This document shows positions 1-10,359 of a stretch of 60,000 bases of DNA, one piece after another. The notes under the pieces were generated by a model that worked only from the letters and a program-made list of their open reading frames with translations, had not been told where the DNA came from and ran no database searches. This DNA is from Polytrichum commune (taxonomy: Eukaryota > Streptophyta > Polytrichopsida > Polytrichales > Polytrichaceae), in contig OX485809.1 of assembly GCA_950295325.1 (NCBI GenBank), forward strand, positions 28,398,001 to 28,458,000. The letters are read 5' to 3'. The position numbers were made by a program, and so were the translations under genes. Each line of letters opens with the position of its first letter. The stretch's first letter is position 1.

Positions 1-265
1 CTAGCACCACCTGGTGTACCATTGAGACAATGATTCATCTGTAAGGCTCCCAGTGTAAGGATCCCATGTCAAAAGAAAAAGGAGCATTCGTAGGCATCCA
101 TAATGAAACAAACTAGCTAGGATGTGGTTTTGGGGCAATTTGACAATCTATGAAGTAGGACAACGAACTCACTCGAGTTGATGATTTAGTAGATCTTTCT
201 AACACTCTTAGGGTCATCACCAACTTGGACACGTTACCAACAAACCCTGTAGGATAGAAAGTTGG

Positions 266-355
266 TTGGGGCGAACCAACCTGTACAATGGTTTCTTGGA
301 GGCAAAGGTTTAGGCATCCAACAAGGGAATGAGTGTATGGGTTGGTTCGCCCAAA
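266..355. mobile_element. short foldback element, family A, copy 1
   Basis: A 90 bp stretch begins TTGGGGCGAACCAACC and ends with its near-perfect inverse, GGTTGGTTCGCCCAAA. The arms are about 32 bp each with a few mismatches, so the whole element can fold into one hairpin. It carries no open frame. A second copy lies at 15,470-15,555 in the other orientation, which supports a dispersed non-autonomous element rather than a chance palindrome. No clear target duplication was seen. Confidence 0.6.
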
Positions 356-568
356 TCATATGAAGCTTCAGCATAGCGCAGTTTTGGGTACATGGATTAT
401 CCCGATTAGCAATAACATCTTACTGAGGAGTTCAATTTTTATTAACGGGAGTTCAATAGGTTGTTCGGACAATATGGAACATAAATGACTATGCTCGGTA
501 AATTGTTACATTTTCATCAAATAGTTATAGCGTTGTGTAACTCCAAATAGCAACACACAGTACGCATT

Positions 569-1080
569 GTAGTACACCGTTTATGGTAGTTAGTGTCACA
601 TGCGTAATAGCGTCACTTACCTTATTTTGTGGCATATGTTGATAGGGTCAACAACTTCATCATTGGTGTCACCTCATAACACTTGGCGTTCAATTGCGCT
701 TACTAATATCTTGGCATGAGTACATTCAATAGTGTCATGGGGTGTGTACGTGCATGTTCCACAATGGTCTACGAGTTGACAACAATGTACACAAATGACA
801 CTTGGCATTAGTATGCAGAAGTCTAACATCTTCCTCTTGCATTTTGAATCATAAAAACATGACATACTAAAACATCATATCTTCCCCTTGCATACTAAAA
901 CACAAAACTATCATCTCAAGTATCCCAATGTGCTATACTAAATGTCATAATATAAATATTTTTTCACTTAAAGAAGTTACCCTTTGTTGGCAAAGAGTAT
1001 CATATCGGCAATCAATGGACATGACACTTTGAGACCTCTAGGGATCTAGTTTAGGCCCTTTGCAAATGCTGTATTGATTG
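569..1080 (-). repeat. dispersed family B, copy 1 (one end lost)
   Basis: This stretch starts GTAGTACACCGTTTATGG and shares long interspersed identity with the reverse complement of 23,515-23,990, including the stretch around 'cacttggcattagtatgc' and 'caagtatcccaatgtgcta'. The copy at 23.5 kb has inverted ends; here the right-hand terminal repeat is missing and homology fades near 1,080. Small ORFs here are not conserved between copies, so I read it as non-coding transposon DNA. Confidence 0.55.
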
Positions 1081-1309
1081 TCTTGAGTTTGTTAGGAGAA
1101 GAGTAGGCCCAATGTAGCTGCCCATGGCTTTCATTCTTTGTATACCATTGAGTACATTCTTAAATGGTTGTACATGCACACATTCAACAAAGCTTCATGG
1201 CCAGCCACAAATCATGGGAATGTTATTGTATTGTATTCCTAGGACTTGTTGTCCTTAAGATTTTACGGTGACGTAAGCGGGCCTAGTTTGGTTAGTTATC
1301 TTAAAATGG

Positions 1310-1665
1310 GCACCTATAATCAAGTGGTGTGTGTAATTGCATGTGGATTCTAAGATCGGACACCGGAAGGACATATTATTGAAAGAGATTGGACTACATT
1401 TTTATAATATATTAACCATTCTAGGATACGTAGGTAGCATAGCTAGGGGAACCAATACGATCATGATTAGTAAGTAAGAAAAATTTCACTTTGACAATGA
1501 ATAAGGTAAGCATACGAACTCTTGAAATTATGAGGAAGTTGGCTACATGCACGCTCAAGATTTGTTAACCATCTCGCACTCTTTGTGTGTTTCATATCTT
1601 ACAAGAAATGGGTGCAAAGTTGACAATGTCCATTTGAGGTTCATTTATGTATGTGGGCCTTATGC
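1310..1665 (+). repeat. dispersed family C, copy 1
   Basis: The order of short landmarks is: 'cggacacc', a GAGATTGGACTA box, 'taaccattct', 'cactttgacaatga', 'aaattatgagga', 'atttgttaaccatctcgca', 'catatcttacaagaa'. The same landmarks recur in the same order near 6,000-6,350 and 16,440-16,790, and in reverse inside the last WNK intron. No coding potential is shared among copies. The superfamily is unknown. Confidence 0.5.
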
Positions 1666-1689
1666 GGTAAATGGTCTTAAATGTAGATA

Positions 1690-2060
1690 TCTTTATGTGA
1701 GTGAGTGAGTGTGTGTTATATGGCAAGGTTTGTGGTCAAGATTGGGCACCAAAAAGACACGTGTCACAATGAGATTGGAAGTCTAATATGTGCTCGTAAA
1801 ATGTTATTTGGTCCTGGTTGAACATTTGGTTGAACACAACTCAAAGGGACCTATGTGATCACTCATAAGAGAAAGTAAATCTCCACTTTGACCTACTATA
1901 AATTTTGCATCTTGACACTGATCCTAAAACTTCAAATGACAATTGTTATGAGTATGCAATTGCTAATTGGTTGTGACAACTCCATATTCGATCCCACAAC
2001 CAAACTTTATATGAAGTTGGAAGTGTCCATATTAAGGTCGCATGTTTTCTCAGAGAGTGT
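1690..2060 (+). repeat. dispersed family C, copy 2
   Basis: This is a diverged copy directly downstream of copy 1, with the landmarks 'gggcaccaaaaagacac', 'gagattggaagtctaa', 'tgtgctcgtaaaatgt' and 'cactttgacctac'. It carries extra sequence relative to copy 1, including 'ttgctaattggttgtgacaa'. No gene is visible. Confidence 0.4.
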
Positions 2061-2232
2061 GCAATAATGTTTACCTCTCATGAATCAGTTAACTTCTAAA
2101 TCTCTAAACTACTATTGTTGTCAAAATTAGTCCTAAACCGCATACATTAGTTTGCAAGTAATCGCAGCTCGGTCGACAAGTGTGATGGATAACCTAACCA
2201 TACATATTCAAGCATGACCACTATAGACGTAA

Positions 2233-2371
2233 CATTACTCAACTGATGAGGTGTGTTCGTGGGCCCTACAGTAGATTCAAGTATCAAACCTTCGGATGCT
2301 AGAATCCCAGTGCTGCTTCAGACCGTGTCTGAAGTCATGGCACTTGAACATGACTCATTAGTTGAGTAATG
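2233..2371. mobile_element. 139 bp foldback element
   Basis: The ends are CATTACTCAACTGATGAG and CTCATTAGTTGAGTAATG, an 18 bp inverted repeat with one mismatch. The interior contains a second short hairpin around 'cagaccgtgtctg'. The size and structure fit a miniature inverted-repeat element. Only this copy was noticed in the window. Confidence 0.5.
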
Positions 2372-2439
2372 CTATAGAATTTGTCACAAAACATTGCAAC
2401 AATCCTCAACAAGAACATAGTGTATATGTGAACCAACGT

Positions 2440-2700
2440 ATGGGGAGATTTTTGGGCATAATCGGTTAGAATCCTAGAGTTTCCAAGTCCAACTGGTTAG
2501 ATGTTGTGATCTTTCATTTTTTTCTTCTTTATTAATTTGAAATATATTCCATAGATTCCTCTATAACGATCACTAATTTTCCAGAAGTCTTGAACTTCAA
2601 CCGGTAATCTCTCAATCCCAACCGTTTCATCTGTAATTAGCAGTTGGCTCTCCTCGTTCGTTGATGTGAATGGAGATATGATTGGGATTTTTTTCATATA
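2440..2700 (-). pseudogene. remnant of dispersed family N, possibly once coding, copy 1
   Basis: The stretch resembles 5,090-5,345 at DNA level ('ggggag-atttt', 'aatcctagagtttccaagt', 'ggttagatgttg'). On the minus strand both copies can be read in one comparable frame: here ESQLLITDETVGIERLPVEV followed by QDFW, there ESRPLVTNELVEFENQLVEA followed by RDFR. Shared spacing and conservative replacements hint that an ancestral protein was encoded, but both copies are short and bounded by stops. I do not recognise the protein. A transposon remnant is the simplest reading. Confidence 0.35.
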
Positions 2701-3003
2701 AAAAGAAGAAGAAGAATGCTGTATTTCGCATCAAATCGAATGTGTTCGATGCATTGTTCAGTCCTACAATTTGGTGAAGAAAGTGCTTTGCATTTTCTTC
2801 TCATCGGAGCAAGCAGGTACATGCAACAACAAATAAATTGGTGGTTGCGAATGCAATTGATTTTTCCAGTGAGTACATTCATACCTACAGTTTAATTAGG
2901 CGGCTGTTGGGGGTGTAGATTCAAACCCCTCCTCATACTGGATGCGGTTGCTGGGCTTCATGATCATTTTTGCAGCTTCAAAATTAGCAAGCATTATGTA
3001 TTA

Positions 3004-3063
3004 GGTAATCGTTTTATTGGAACCGGTTCTGCACCGATAACCGGTTCCAATAAAACGATTACC
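3004..3063. repeat. perfect 25 bp inverted repeat, 10 nt loop
   Basis: The left arm 3,004-3,028 and right arm 3,039-3,063 are exact reverse complements; the arm core is TTTTATTGGAACCGGTT. The loop is only 10 nt. Each arm contains the self-complementary AACCGGTT. It lies 1 bp from a second perfect 25 bp inverted repeat at 3,065-3,250. Such perfect arms imply a recent origin or selection for the structure. Confidence 0.75.
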
Positions 3064-3064
3064 G

Positions 3065-3250
3065 GACGTAACCGGTTGGCCGCTTTGTTGAGCCGCGCAG
3101 GTGACCTAAACAGTGGGTCACCTGTCACCATAACCGATTTAGATGATCATAACCGGCTGGGATGTTGAGGTTATCGTCTGCAAACCTGTGTGCTCAGAGC
3201 CAATCGTGTAGTGCCACCTCGGTGAAACAAAGCGGCCAACCGGTTACGTC
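3065..3250. mobile_element. 186 bp element with perfect 25 bp terminal inverted repeats
   Basis: The left arm 3,065-3,089 (starting GACGTAACCGGTTGGCCGC) is the exact reverse complement of 3,226-3,250. The interior is more GC-rich than its surroundings and holds another hairpin, CAGGTGACC / GGTCACCTG at 3,098-3,106 and 3,116-3,124. No ORF is present. It is probably a miniature inverted-repeat transposon. A duplicated target is not evident because the neighbouring hairpin abuts it. Confidence 0.6.
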
Positions 3251-3871
3251 AAGAAGCCGCCATCATTTGACTCCCATGTGGGTTAGGTTGTCACCCTACA
3301 TAATAACATTGCTCGGCTCTTGCACCCAAGAGTCATGAATAAAACGGGCATAATATGTCTATCCCTTTTATCTTGGGGTTCTCTTACAAAACAAACGATA
3401 TTTAGTTTGAGTACAGTTCATTTTGCCACTTCGAACCTATAGTTGGGAAGTCTCGAGTTTGTTTCATGGACATGTGTTGGAGTTTTCTGATAAATGAGTG
3501 TGTTAATGTTGCTCCCCATGGTCTTTTTGAGGGCAGGACACTCGTTGCACACGTCACCGCAAGTGCCAACGTCACTAGTTGGGAGTTGTGGTGGTTTGTT
3601 GCCTGATCCGTATAAATCGGCAAACAATGTGCACGACACTAAACACCACATACAATGTAGTGTAGTTGATTACTAGATCTGTAAATCTAGGTTTAGAATC
3701 CACCGTGTTCGTCGATCGTAAACCATTAATTGTATCGGACAAAGCCTACGACCTAGGAAGGAAGTGGACTAATCATAAACTAATGTACTTCTCATCCATC
3801 CAACATAACACACTTTGACCCCCCCCCCCTACAGGTTTGTTGCCGATCCATCTCAAATGGGCTCGAGTAAA

Positions 3872-4277
3872 CTACACTAAATAGGTAGATTAGTGTTGGA
3901 AACACTAATAGTCGACGAAAACGCTAAATGTCAATTGTCTTCATAGTGTTAGAACACTAAATGTCAACTCTAACACTATTTGTACCAATTAGTAACTTTG
4001 AATATTTACAAAAGCGCATTTAGTGTTAGATGACATTTTTTGTAGATCTTCAAATGAAGAATTGGAGGTAGAATATGTGAGCCTCATAGAAAATGTAATA
4101 TGCTAGGAATTTGATATTACAAAATTTAAACGTAATGGAACTCAACTTTGACAATGCAAAATAAAGACAAAGGAAATTGTAACACTAATTGTACTTTCAA
4201 GTGGCATTTAGTGTTTTGGGTACCTATTGGCTCTAACACTAATCTTCATCTAACACTAATCTACCTATTTAGTGTAG
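3872..4277. mobile_element. 406 bp inverted-repeat element, family D
   Basis: Positions 3,872-3,897 and 4,252-4,277 are 26 bp perfect inverted repeats containing CTACACTAAATAGGTAGATT. The sub-terminal motif TTAGTGTT/AACACTAA is repeated many times inside on both strands, an arrangement typical of non-autonomous DNA transposons. The small ORF at 4,148-4,333 runs across the right end and is not a gene. Confidence 0.65.
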
Positions 4278-4562
4278 TGTGGGGGGTCTTTGAAACTAAT
4301 TCAGACGTCAAATCGACTTATCAAAAAAAGTAACCTCCAGAGCGCATACTACCATAGCTCTCTAGCAATGATTAGTTTTAAAGGTGCCTAAGTTTTTGGG
4401 AAATTAGAAAAACCACCCATGAATGATAGACATGACTCGGATGGATGTCTAACTTGTTTTAAATTGTTCTTTGAATTTGCCCGTTTTTAGAATATTGTTT
4501 TTTGGGCTGCCTAACTTACTTTGGGACTTTAATGCTAGAGAGCTACGTTATTTCAGGGCTTT

Positions 4563-4605
4563 TATGTTGGATGAATGAGAGGTACGCTCTTGTGCAGTAA
4601 TTCTC
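4563..4605. repeat. single end of family H
   Basis: Contains 'ttggatgaatgagaggtacg', the terminal sequence of family H elements at 14.2, 16.2 and 36.7 kb. The matching opposite end is not recognisable upstream, so this is a solo or decayed end. A CT-rich microsatellite follows directly at 4,606-4,627. Confidence 0.4.
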
Positions 4606-4715
4606 TCTTACTCTCTCTCTCTCTCTCCAACGCCTAGTGGGTCATAAGGCTGTGTGATAGTGTCTGTAAGTTATAAGTGAGGCTTCATAAAAGTACTGTG
4701 GACAAAAATACCTGG

Positions 4716-4757
4716 TACTCTTACTTACTTACTTATTTACTTACCCACCTACCTACT
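4716..4757. repeat. (CTTA/CCTA) microsatellite
   Basis: Imperfect tetranucleotide repeat of CTTA grading into CCTA units. Confidence 0.7.
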
Positions 4758-4828
4758 GCCTGCGCAAATTGCAAGTAACATTTATTTGCAAGTAAAGTTG
4801 GCTGCAGCAGCCTCACTCTTCACGCGTG

Positions 4829-5048
4829 CTACACCAAATATGAGATTTAGTGTGACTTACTATTTGGATTTACGCGCTGTTATATTTTTTTCCTATTTAT
4901 TTTTTTTACCAAGTAAAGTTGTCAATGTTCTGTAATGTTCAAACTACCTATTTAACATTTGTTGGTAAAATATGAGATGTATAGTAAACATACATAGCAT
5001 TGCGTAATTCCAAATAATAAGTCACACTAAATATCATATTTAGTGTAG
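4829..5048. mobile_element. 220 bp inverted-repeat element, family M
   Basis: The first and last roughly 55 bp are imperfect inverted repeats: the left begins CTACACCAAATATGAGATTT and the inverted right end begins CTACACTAAATATGATATTT. Both continue with 'agtgtgacttactatttgga'-like sequence. Less than half of the element is unique spacer. The same terminal signature recurs near 531-560, 13,140-13,170, 24,690-24,830 and 33,830-33,870. Confidence 0.6.
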
Positions 5049-5089
5049 TTTGTTAAATTACCTTCACGGAGGTAAACTCCCATCTGCAA

Positions 5090-5345
5090 TGTTTGGGGAG
5101 GATTTTCGGCTGAGATCCTAGTGTATCCAAGTGCAACCGGTTATATGTTGACATCTTTCGGATTTTTTTTCAAATTTTTTTTTCAAAATTTGTGGCATAT
5201 TTTTTATATTCTTCTAAAATGATTGTTATTTTGCCTAAAGTCTCGGGCTTCAACCAGTTGATTTTCAAACTCTACCAGTTCATTTGTAACTAGCGGTCTA
5301 CTCTCCTTGTATTGGAAGTCAATATGACTAGAGATGAGATTGCAC
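5090..5345 (-). pseudogene. remnant of dispersed family N, copy 2
   Basis: Homologous to 2,440-2,700 at DNA level and, on the minus strand, in a comparable translated frame (ESRPLVTNELVEFENQLVEA). The frame is open over about 80 codons but has no family I can name and no splice or promoter context. Most likely it is a fragment of a transposon protein. Confidence 0.35.
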
Positions 5346-5707
5346 AAGCATGTACACATACACAAAAACATCTGAACAATGTTTGGAGTGAGTTGATCAC
5401 ATGCTCTCCTTGCTGTGCCTTTTATAGCTTTTCTTCTTTTCCTTGGCTCATACAAATAATATGGGATAACTCTTATCCCTCTCCGGACTAGCGTTGTGGC
5501 CTTATTCTAACCTTATTGTTTCTCGTGCCTCTTCCATTACATTTCTATTGACTATGAGCAATCTAATGCTCTACCTTCTACACCTTGTTCATTTCATTGC
5601 CCATCATGGCTCTCTGAACACACTCCGCCGATAAAAAGAATGGGGAAAAAGAAACTCATGCCATAACAAATGTCGCCGCAAAAGAGGATAAGATGAGTAA
5701 GTGTTAG

Positions 5708-5813
5708 TTTCCATGTAGGTGCTCGCCCACCATATTCTAATGAAATTGTAGATTCCACCTAGCGGCATCTACATTTCCACTAGAATATGGTGGACGAGTA
5801 GCCTACATGGAAA
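5708..5813. mobile_element. 106 bp foldback element
   Basis: The left arm TTTCCATGTAGGTGCTCGCC... and the inverted right arm TTTCCATGTAGGCTACTCGT... are about 32 bp each, both ending at the CCACCATATTCTA side of a 40 nt loop. The transcript would form a pre-microRNA-like stem with few bulges. No gene is present. Confidence 0.55.
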
Positions 5814-5999
5814 GTAATCCGAATTAATTTTTTACTTATCAATCATCATTGCCTGATGGCCATCCCACAAGTTAAACAAATGGGTTGTTGAGTTGTGAAG
5901 AGTTTTGTAATGATGCGAACCCAACACTATGAACTTATTGCAAAAACCAACTCATAAAAAGGTCGTAGTGAGAGCAAGGTAGACGTGCCTACTTTGGGT

Positions 6000-6158
6000 T
6001 ACATACTTATCGTAATCGGACACCTATATTGGAGTGGTATGTGATTAGGTGTGGCTTCAAGAATGGATAGCAAAAAGACACATGATTGCAAAGAGATTGG
6101 GTTCCGTGCTCAAAAAGACAATAACCATTCTAAATCCAAAAGTCAACATAATTTGGTT

Positions 6159-6206
<48 letters not shown>

Positions 6207-6350
6207 GACCGATTCATAATGAGCACAATAATCTTCATTTTGACAATGTATAAGATATTCATATGAGCTCCAAAATTTATAAGGTAAGTTGCTATAGCCT
6301 TGATTTGGGATTTGCTAACCACTTCATAACCTAGGGAAGTAGGCTACATT
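6000..6350 (+). repeat. dispersed family C, copy 3, with an (AG)n tract
   Basis: Shares the ordered landmarks of family C: 'aatcggacacctatattgga', 'gcaaagagattggg', 'gtgctcaaaaagaca', 'cattttgacaatgta', 'tttgctaaccact'. An (AG)n microsatellite at about 6,165-6,200 interrupts it; the small ORF spanning the tract reads as Arg-Glu repeats and is an artefact. Confidence 0.5.
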
Positions 6351-7692
6351 GATAATCCCAAGTAGTGAGGGTGGTACTAATTCCCGAAGCACACACTATT
6401 TAGACAAATCTCAAAAATATCGAGGGTTGAAATGTTCATTGAGTGACCATAATTCCACAATTACAAGCCCATTTACCACACATCTCAAGAAAATTAGTGC
6501 ATGCTCTAGCATGTTTGTAGAGTGTTAAAAAATTTATATGGAAACACATGCTTAGCAGTGAATAGTATCAAGTGCCGATACTTTTAGTGTATAGTGCCAA
6601 GTGCTGGTACTTTCAATAAAGAATATTGCTATGAATGATATTTTTAGTAGATAGTACCAAAATGAACAACACTTGTCAGATCTTTTGATGGCACTAATTT
6701 CATAGCGCAATTTTTTTTCATATCACCTTCACGAATCTCACACACACTATTAGCCCTCCCTCACTAATCGGGATAATCGGTGTCATTATAAAAACACTCG
6801 GAAGCATTGCACCGGGAGTCAAACTCGTCCATGTTCCATGAAAGTTACCTATTATTACAAGTAGTTTAATTTATGAGACAATTTCTGCAAGGGGCGGGCT
6901 GACTCTAGTATATTGGGTATGTGTACGACATGTACAAGGGTTGTGGACCTTATGTGGCCACTATTCCTAATAAAGCATTTTTTTGAGTGGTATACCACAA
7001 AGCTTGTAGTCAAGCATGGACACTAATAGGAACACACTTCCACCAAGTTGGCAAAAACCACTAACCGACAAAATTTGGACCCCTCTTCTACGTGGAAATG
7101 AAATGTAGTATGTAAATATTCTTTGGAGAATGAGAATTGGTGGCCGGTACAAATTGTAATTAAGTAGGGGGAAGTTGAAGTTTGGCAAGAGGGAGTCAAC
7201 CGCCTCTTTATTCCATGTTAAGAAGTTGACTTTCATTTGAGCACAATTCATGATTTGCATGATCAATTGTGTGTGGACCCGAGGTTGTTGTATTTTGCAC
7301 TACTTTTTGTTCATGGCGGCATATTCTTACGACTCCAACCTTGTCCCTAATGATTCATTTTGTTTAAAAGAAAATTCCCATCCTTGTAGGATCCCGAGAT
7401 ATAAAGTTCAACAAATCCACCGATGTAGCATTCTGAACATGTCAATGCGTGATGACAACCGCATCCTGACTTTCATGTTTGACAACAAGGCGAGTCTACT
7501 TCCATGTGTTGGCACCCCTACTCCACAGAGAAGTACTATGTCAACAATATGCCTAGTAATGCCAACCAAAGCTTTGTCAAAATTGGCATAATCTATTACA
7601 CTTTGCCGCAATGGTTGACATGGGTTACGGCGCAATTGGGCTATGTGCTCAAAATAAAGGACACCATTTACTACGAGAACAAGGGGTACTTA
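6351..7692. other. intergenic, no gene recognised
   Basis: A partial copy of family C may lie at 6,940-7,260 ('tgagtggtataccacaaag', 'caagcatggacactaatagg'). Overlapping ORFs of 75-113 codons at 7,250-7,758 sit on both strands. None has a recognisable domain, and one runs into the following inverted-repeat element, so I do not call genes. Confidence 0.4.
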
Positions 7693-8066
7693 GGGCCGGT
7701 TTACACTACGGTGGAGAAGTCCACCGGTCATGAAAAAAAGGGCGTTTCTCAATTGTGATTGGTCGAAAATGCAACTCTTGACCAGTGGGTGTTTACACTA
7801 GGTGAAGAAAACAATGGTGGTGAACTTTTCTCATGGATGATAAAATGACATGGCCGCCTACATGGCGGCACTTTTTGGAGTTGGGCTTCTCCAGAGGAGG
7901 AGTTTCTTGTCCGGCCTCAAGAGGCCGGAGAAGCCCAACTCAATAAAAATATTTTATTGCCTTTAATTCTTCTCTGGCACATCCACCATTTGCCTCATAT
8001 AACCATGTCTTGGCCAAGCATTCTTGACCGACCGGAGGCCTTCTCCACCGTAGTGTAAACCGGCCC
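7693..8066. mobile_element. Tourist-like (PIF/Harbinger-type) miniature element, copy 1
   Basis: Positions 7,693-7,719 and 8,040-8,066 are perfect 27 bp inverted repeats that start GGGCCGGTTTACACTACGGT. The element is flanked on both sides by TTA (7,690-7,692 and 8,067-8,069). A 3 bp TWA duplication plus GG(G/C)C-type termini are the known signature of PIF/Harbinger and Tourist elements. At 374 bp it cannot encode a transposase. A related element lies at 9,437-9,830. Confidence 0.8.
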
Positions 8067-8069
8067 TTA

Positions 8070-9436
8070 CCACTGGTTCTTTTTCACTATATGGCTTGAA
8101 ATCTATGAATATGAATTGGATATCTACTATGGTATTAGATTCTAAAACCATACAATGGAGAAGAATGAATGGTATTAAAGCATGATTCATGTACTAATTC
8201 CAAGTTCAATAGTTATCACAACTGGGAAGGCCTCCGTGATTGCTCATAAAAGAAAAGAAAAAGAATGTTCACTTTGACATCTTAGAAATTTTGCATCTCA
8301 ACTTCGCTTTTGGCACTTGAAACGACAAAAAATTCACAATCCCTAATTGGATGAGACAATTTGCGATCCCATCCAACGGGTACATGTGTTTGTGGAGTGA
8401 AAGCGCCTAGTATAGGTTTGCATCCCTCAACGTATGTGGGTGTTATTCGGTTACCTTTTCCTAATCGGACACCTAATATGTTGTTTGGTGTATGATTCAA
8501 CACGGATCAAGAATGAACACCATAAGGACATATGTTAAAAAAAATATTGGACTATGACTTCAAGTTTTATTAACTACTCCATAATCATCAATGAACACAT
8601 ATAAGAGGACATGTGTATTTAGCTAGCGGAAAACAAGCGTGAACTTTTGATAACCACAACTAAACCAAGGGAGGTCCAACATTCAATCCAATTTTAACAC
8701 GTGCTTCATTGCAAATTTGCAACACAAATTTGCAGCACAAGTTCCGTTGTGTAAATCATAAAATCAACCGGTAGAAGTTGTGGAACATGAAAGACGAAGC
8801 AAAGAACATCCACAAACCTTATTGCATATGCCATAGAACATATACGCACGGGTAGGTCACTTAGTGCATTTTAAAAACGACGTGTGGCATAATATAGAGA
8901 GGATTAAAATCATTTGAAATAAAAATTATAAAGGAATTCCAAATAATGAAGGGGCCATTAAATGTAGACAATCCCATTATAAGTAAGTTAGATGGACATA
9001 AAATGTGGGCCATTATTTTTTTGTAAAATTAATATAGGGGCTGAAGATAAGGATCCTAGAAGGTATGTTTAGTATGTTTGCTATGATCTCCTATGTGTTT
9101 TCTTCATAACTTTGTTTGCAATGATATTATTGTTTGCACCCTTCTTTGTTTCCATGGTTTCCCTTAACACTCGTCAATGCGTTGGGAAGTAGATTAGCTT
9201 TTATTACTTAAAAGGAATATAGAGTACAAAAAATTGCAGTGACTTGGACAATATAAGTAATGAAATGGTGCAAACAAATGGGCCATTTTTGAAATTTAAG
9301 TAATTATAGGGAGGCTTTAATTCAACCCTTGAAGGTAAATAGCCCCAAAACAAAAAAACCCCAGCCGCACGTGGTGCACAAAAATGCCTTAGAGTGACCT
9401 ACCCGTGCATATACGGGTGCCCTTATGAGTTGGTTA
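8070..9436. other. intergenic, traces of family C
   Basis: Landmarks of family C appear around 8,090-8,600 (for example 'cctaatcggacacctaatatg' and 'cactttgacatcttagaaat'). The rest is AT-rich with no convincing ORF, RNA gene or structured repeat. Confidence 0.4.
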
Positions 9437-9830
9437 GGACCGGTTTAGACTATAGTGAAGAAATTCATTGGTCAAAAAATTTAGAGGATTGGAGCAATTT
9501 GATTGGCTACGAGATGAGTTCTTCGCCGATGGGGGTTTACACTGCGGCCAAGACTTCTCCGGTGGAGAACTTCAAGCATAGATGCAAAAATGACATGGTT
9601 GCCAACATTGCATCATTTTATTTTATTTTTGCTAGGGGGAGTTCTCCAAAAGTCAAGTTTCTTGGGCAACCTCAAACCCTCGGACAAGAACTTGACCTCC
9701 GGAGAACTCCAACTTGAGGCATTTTTTTGTCTTTATTAAATTTTCATCTTGTCCACCATACCAACCATTGCCTTGGGCTGAAATTTATTGGCCAACCAGT
9801 GCACTTCTTCACCGTAGTCTAAACCGGCCC
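9437..9830. mobile_element. Tourist-like miniature element, copy 2
   Basis: The left end GGACCGGTTTAGACTATAGT and inverted right end GGGCCGGTTTAGACTACGGT are the same terminus type as at 7.7 kb, with about 40 bp of imperfect inverted repeat. It is flanked by TTA on the left and TAA on the right. The 107-codon ORF starting at 9,394 crosses the left boundary and is not a gene. At 394 bp it is non-autonomous. Confidence 0.7.
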
Positions 9831-9839
9831 TAACGGCCA

Positions 9840-10250
9840 CTTCACACACAAGCCAATAACTGTGACCATGAAATTGTGAGAGCCCAAAAGAAAGTGTCTA
9901 AAGGCCGTCCCAAAACACCTCCAAAAACATGTAGTGTGGTCATAGATCCTCAAGTGTAGTGTGAAGCCATATGTGACCATGCCCTCAACCAAATGCTATT
10001 TCAATGGACTTCTATTCATACGGATCCTCACACATGATAAAATACTATAAACCAACGGTTGTGAGCGTTCGGAGTGCCATGGTCTCCCAGTTTTGTGTTC
10101 GACCTACCTCCAAGTGACGGTTTTTGAAAATAGTCCAAGTGACCATGAAACATGATCCATTCAATGCCTCGTAGGCATCCATGTAGACTTCACATCCATC
10201 TTGCATTCACATACTCCTTCTGTTGGTCCCTCAAGCGTACTAGTGTGAAG
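9840..10250 (-). repeat. dispersed family F, copy 1
   Basis: The reverse complement shares blocks with 39,085-39,500: 'cttgagggacc', 'acaaaactgggagacca-gg-cac' and a following 'ctcacaacc' box, in the same order. No ORF is shared. The element class is unknown. Confidence 0.45.
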
Positions 10251-10359
10251 CGAAGTGAACTCGGACCAGCCCCGCCTTTTCCACCAACGAGAGTGCTGGA
10301 AATGTAATGGTCACATGCTCTCAGTCTCGTGTGTGTGAAGCAGAGCCCTACATTGGGTG

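Noticed and set aside
2885-2940. tRNA-like B box (GATTCAAACCCC)
   Set aside because: No matching A box, acceptor stem or T-arm pairing of the right geometry.
6167-6200. ORF with an Arg-Glu repeat, resembling an RE-rich splicing factor
   Set aside because: It is only the translation of an (AG)n microsatellite within a dispersed repeat.
7250-7758. Overlapping ORFs of 75-113 codons on both strands
   Set aside because: No recognisable domain; one ends inside a Tourist-like element. Possibly transposon-derived but unsupported.
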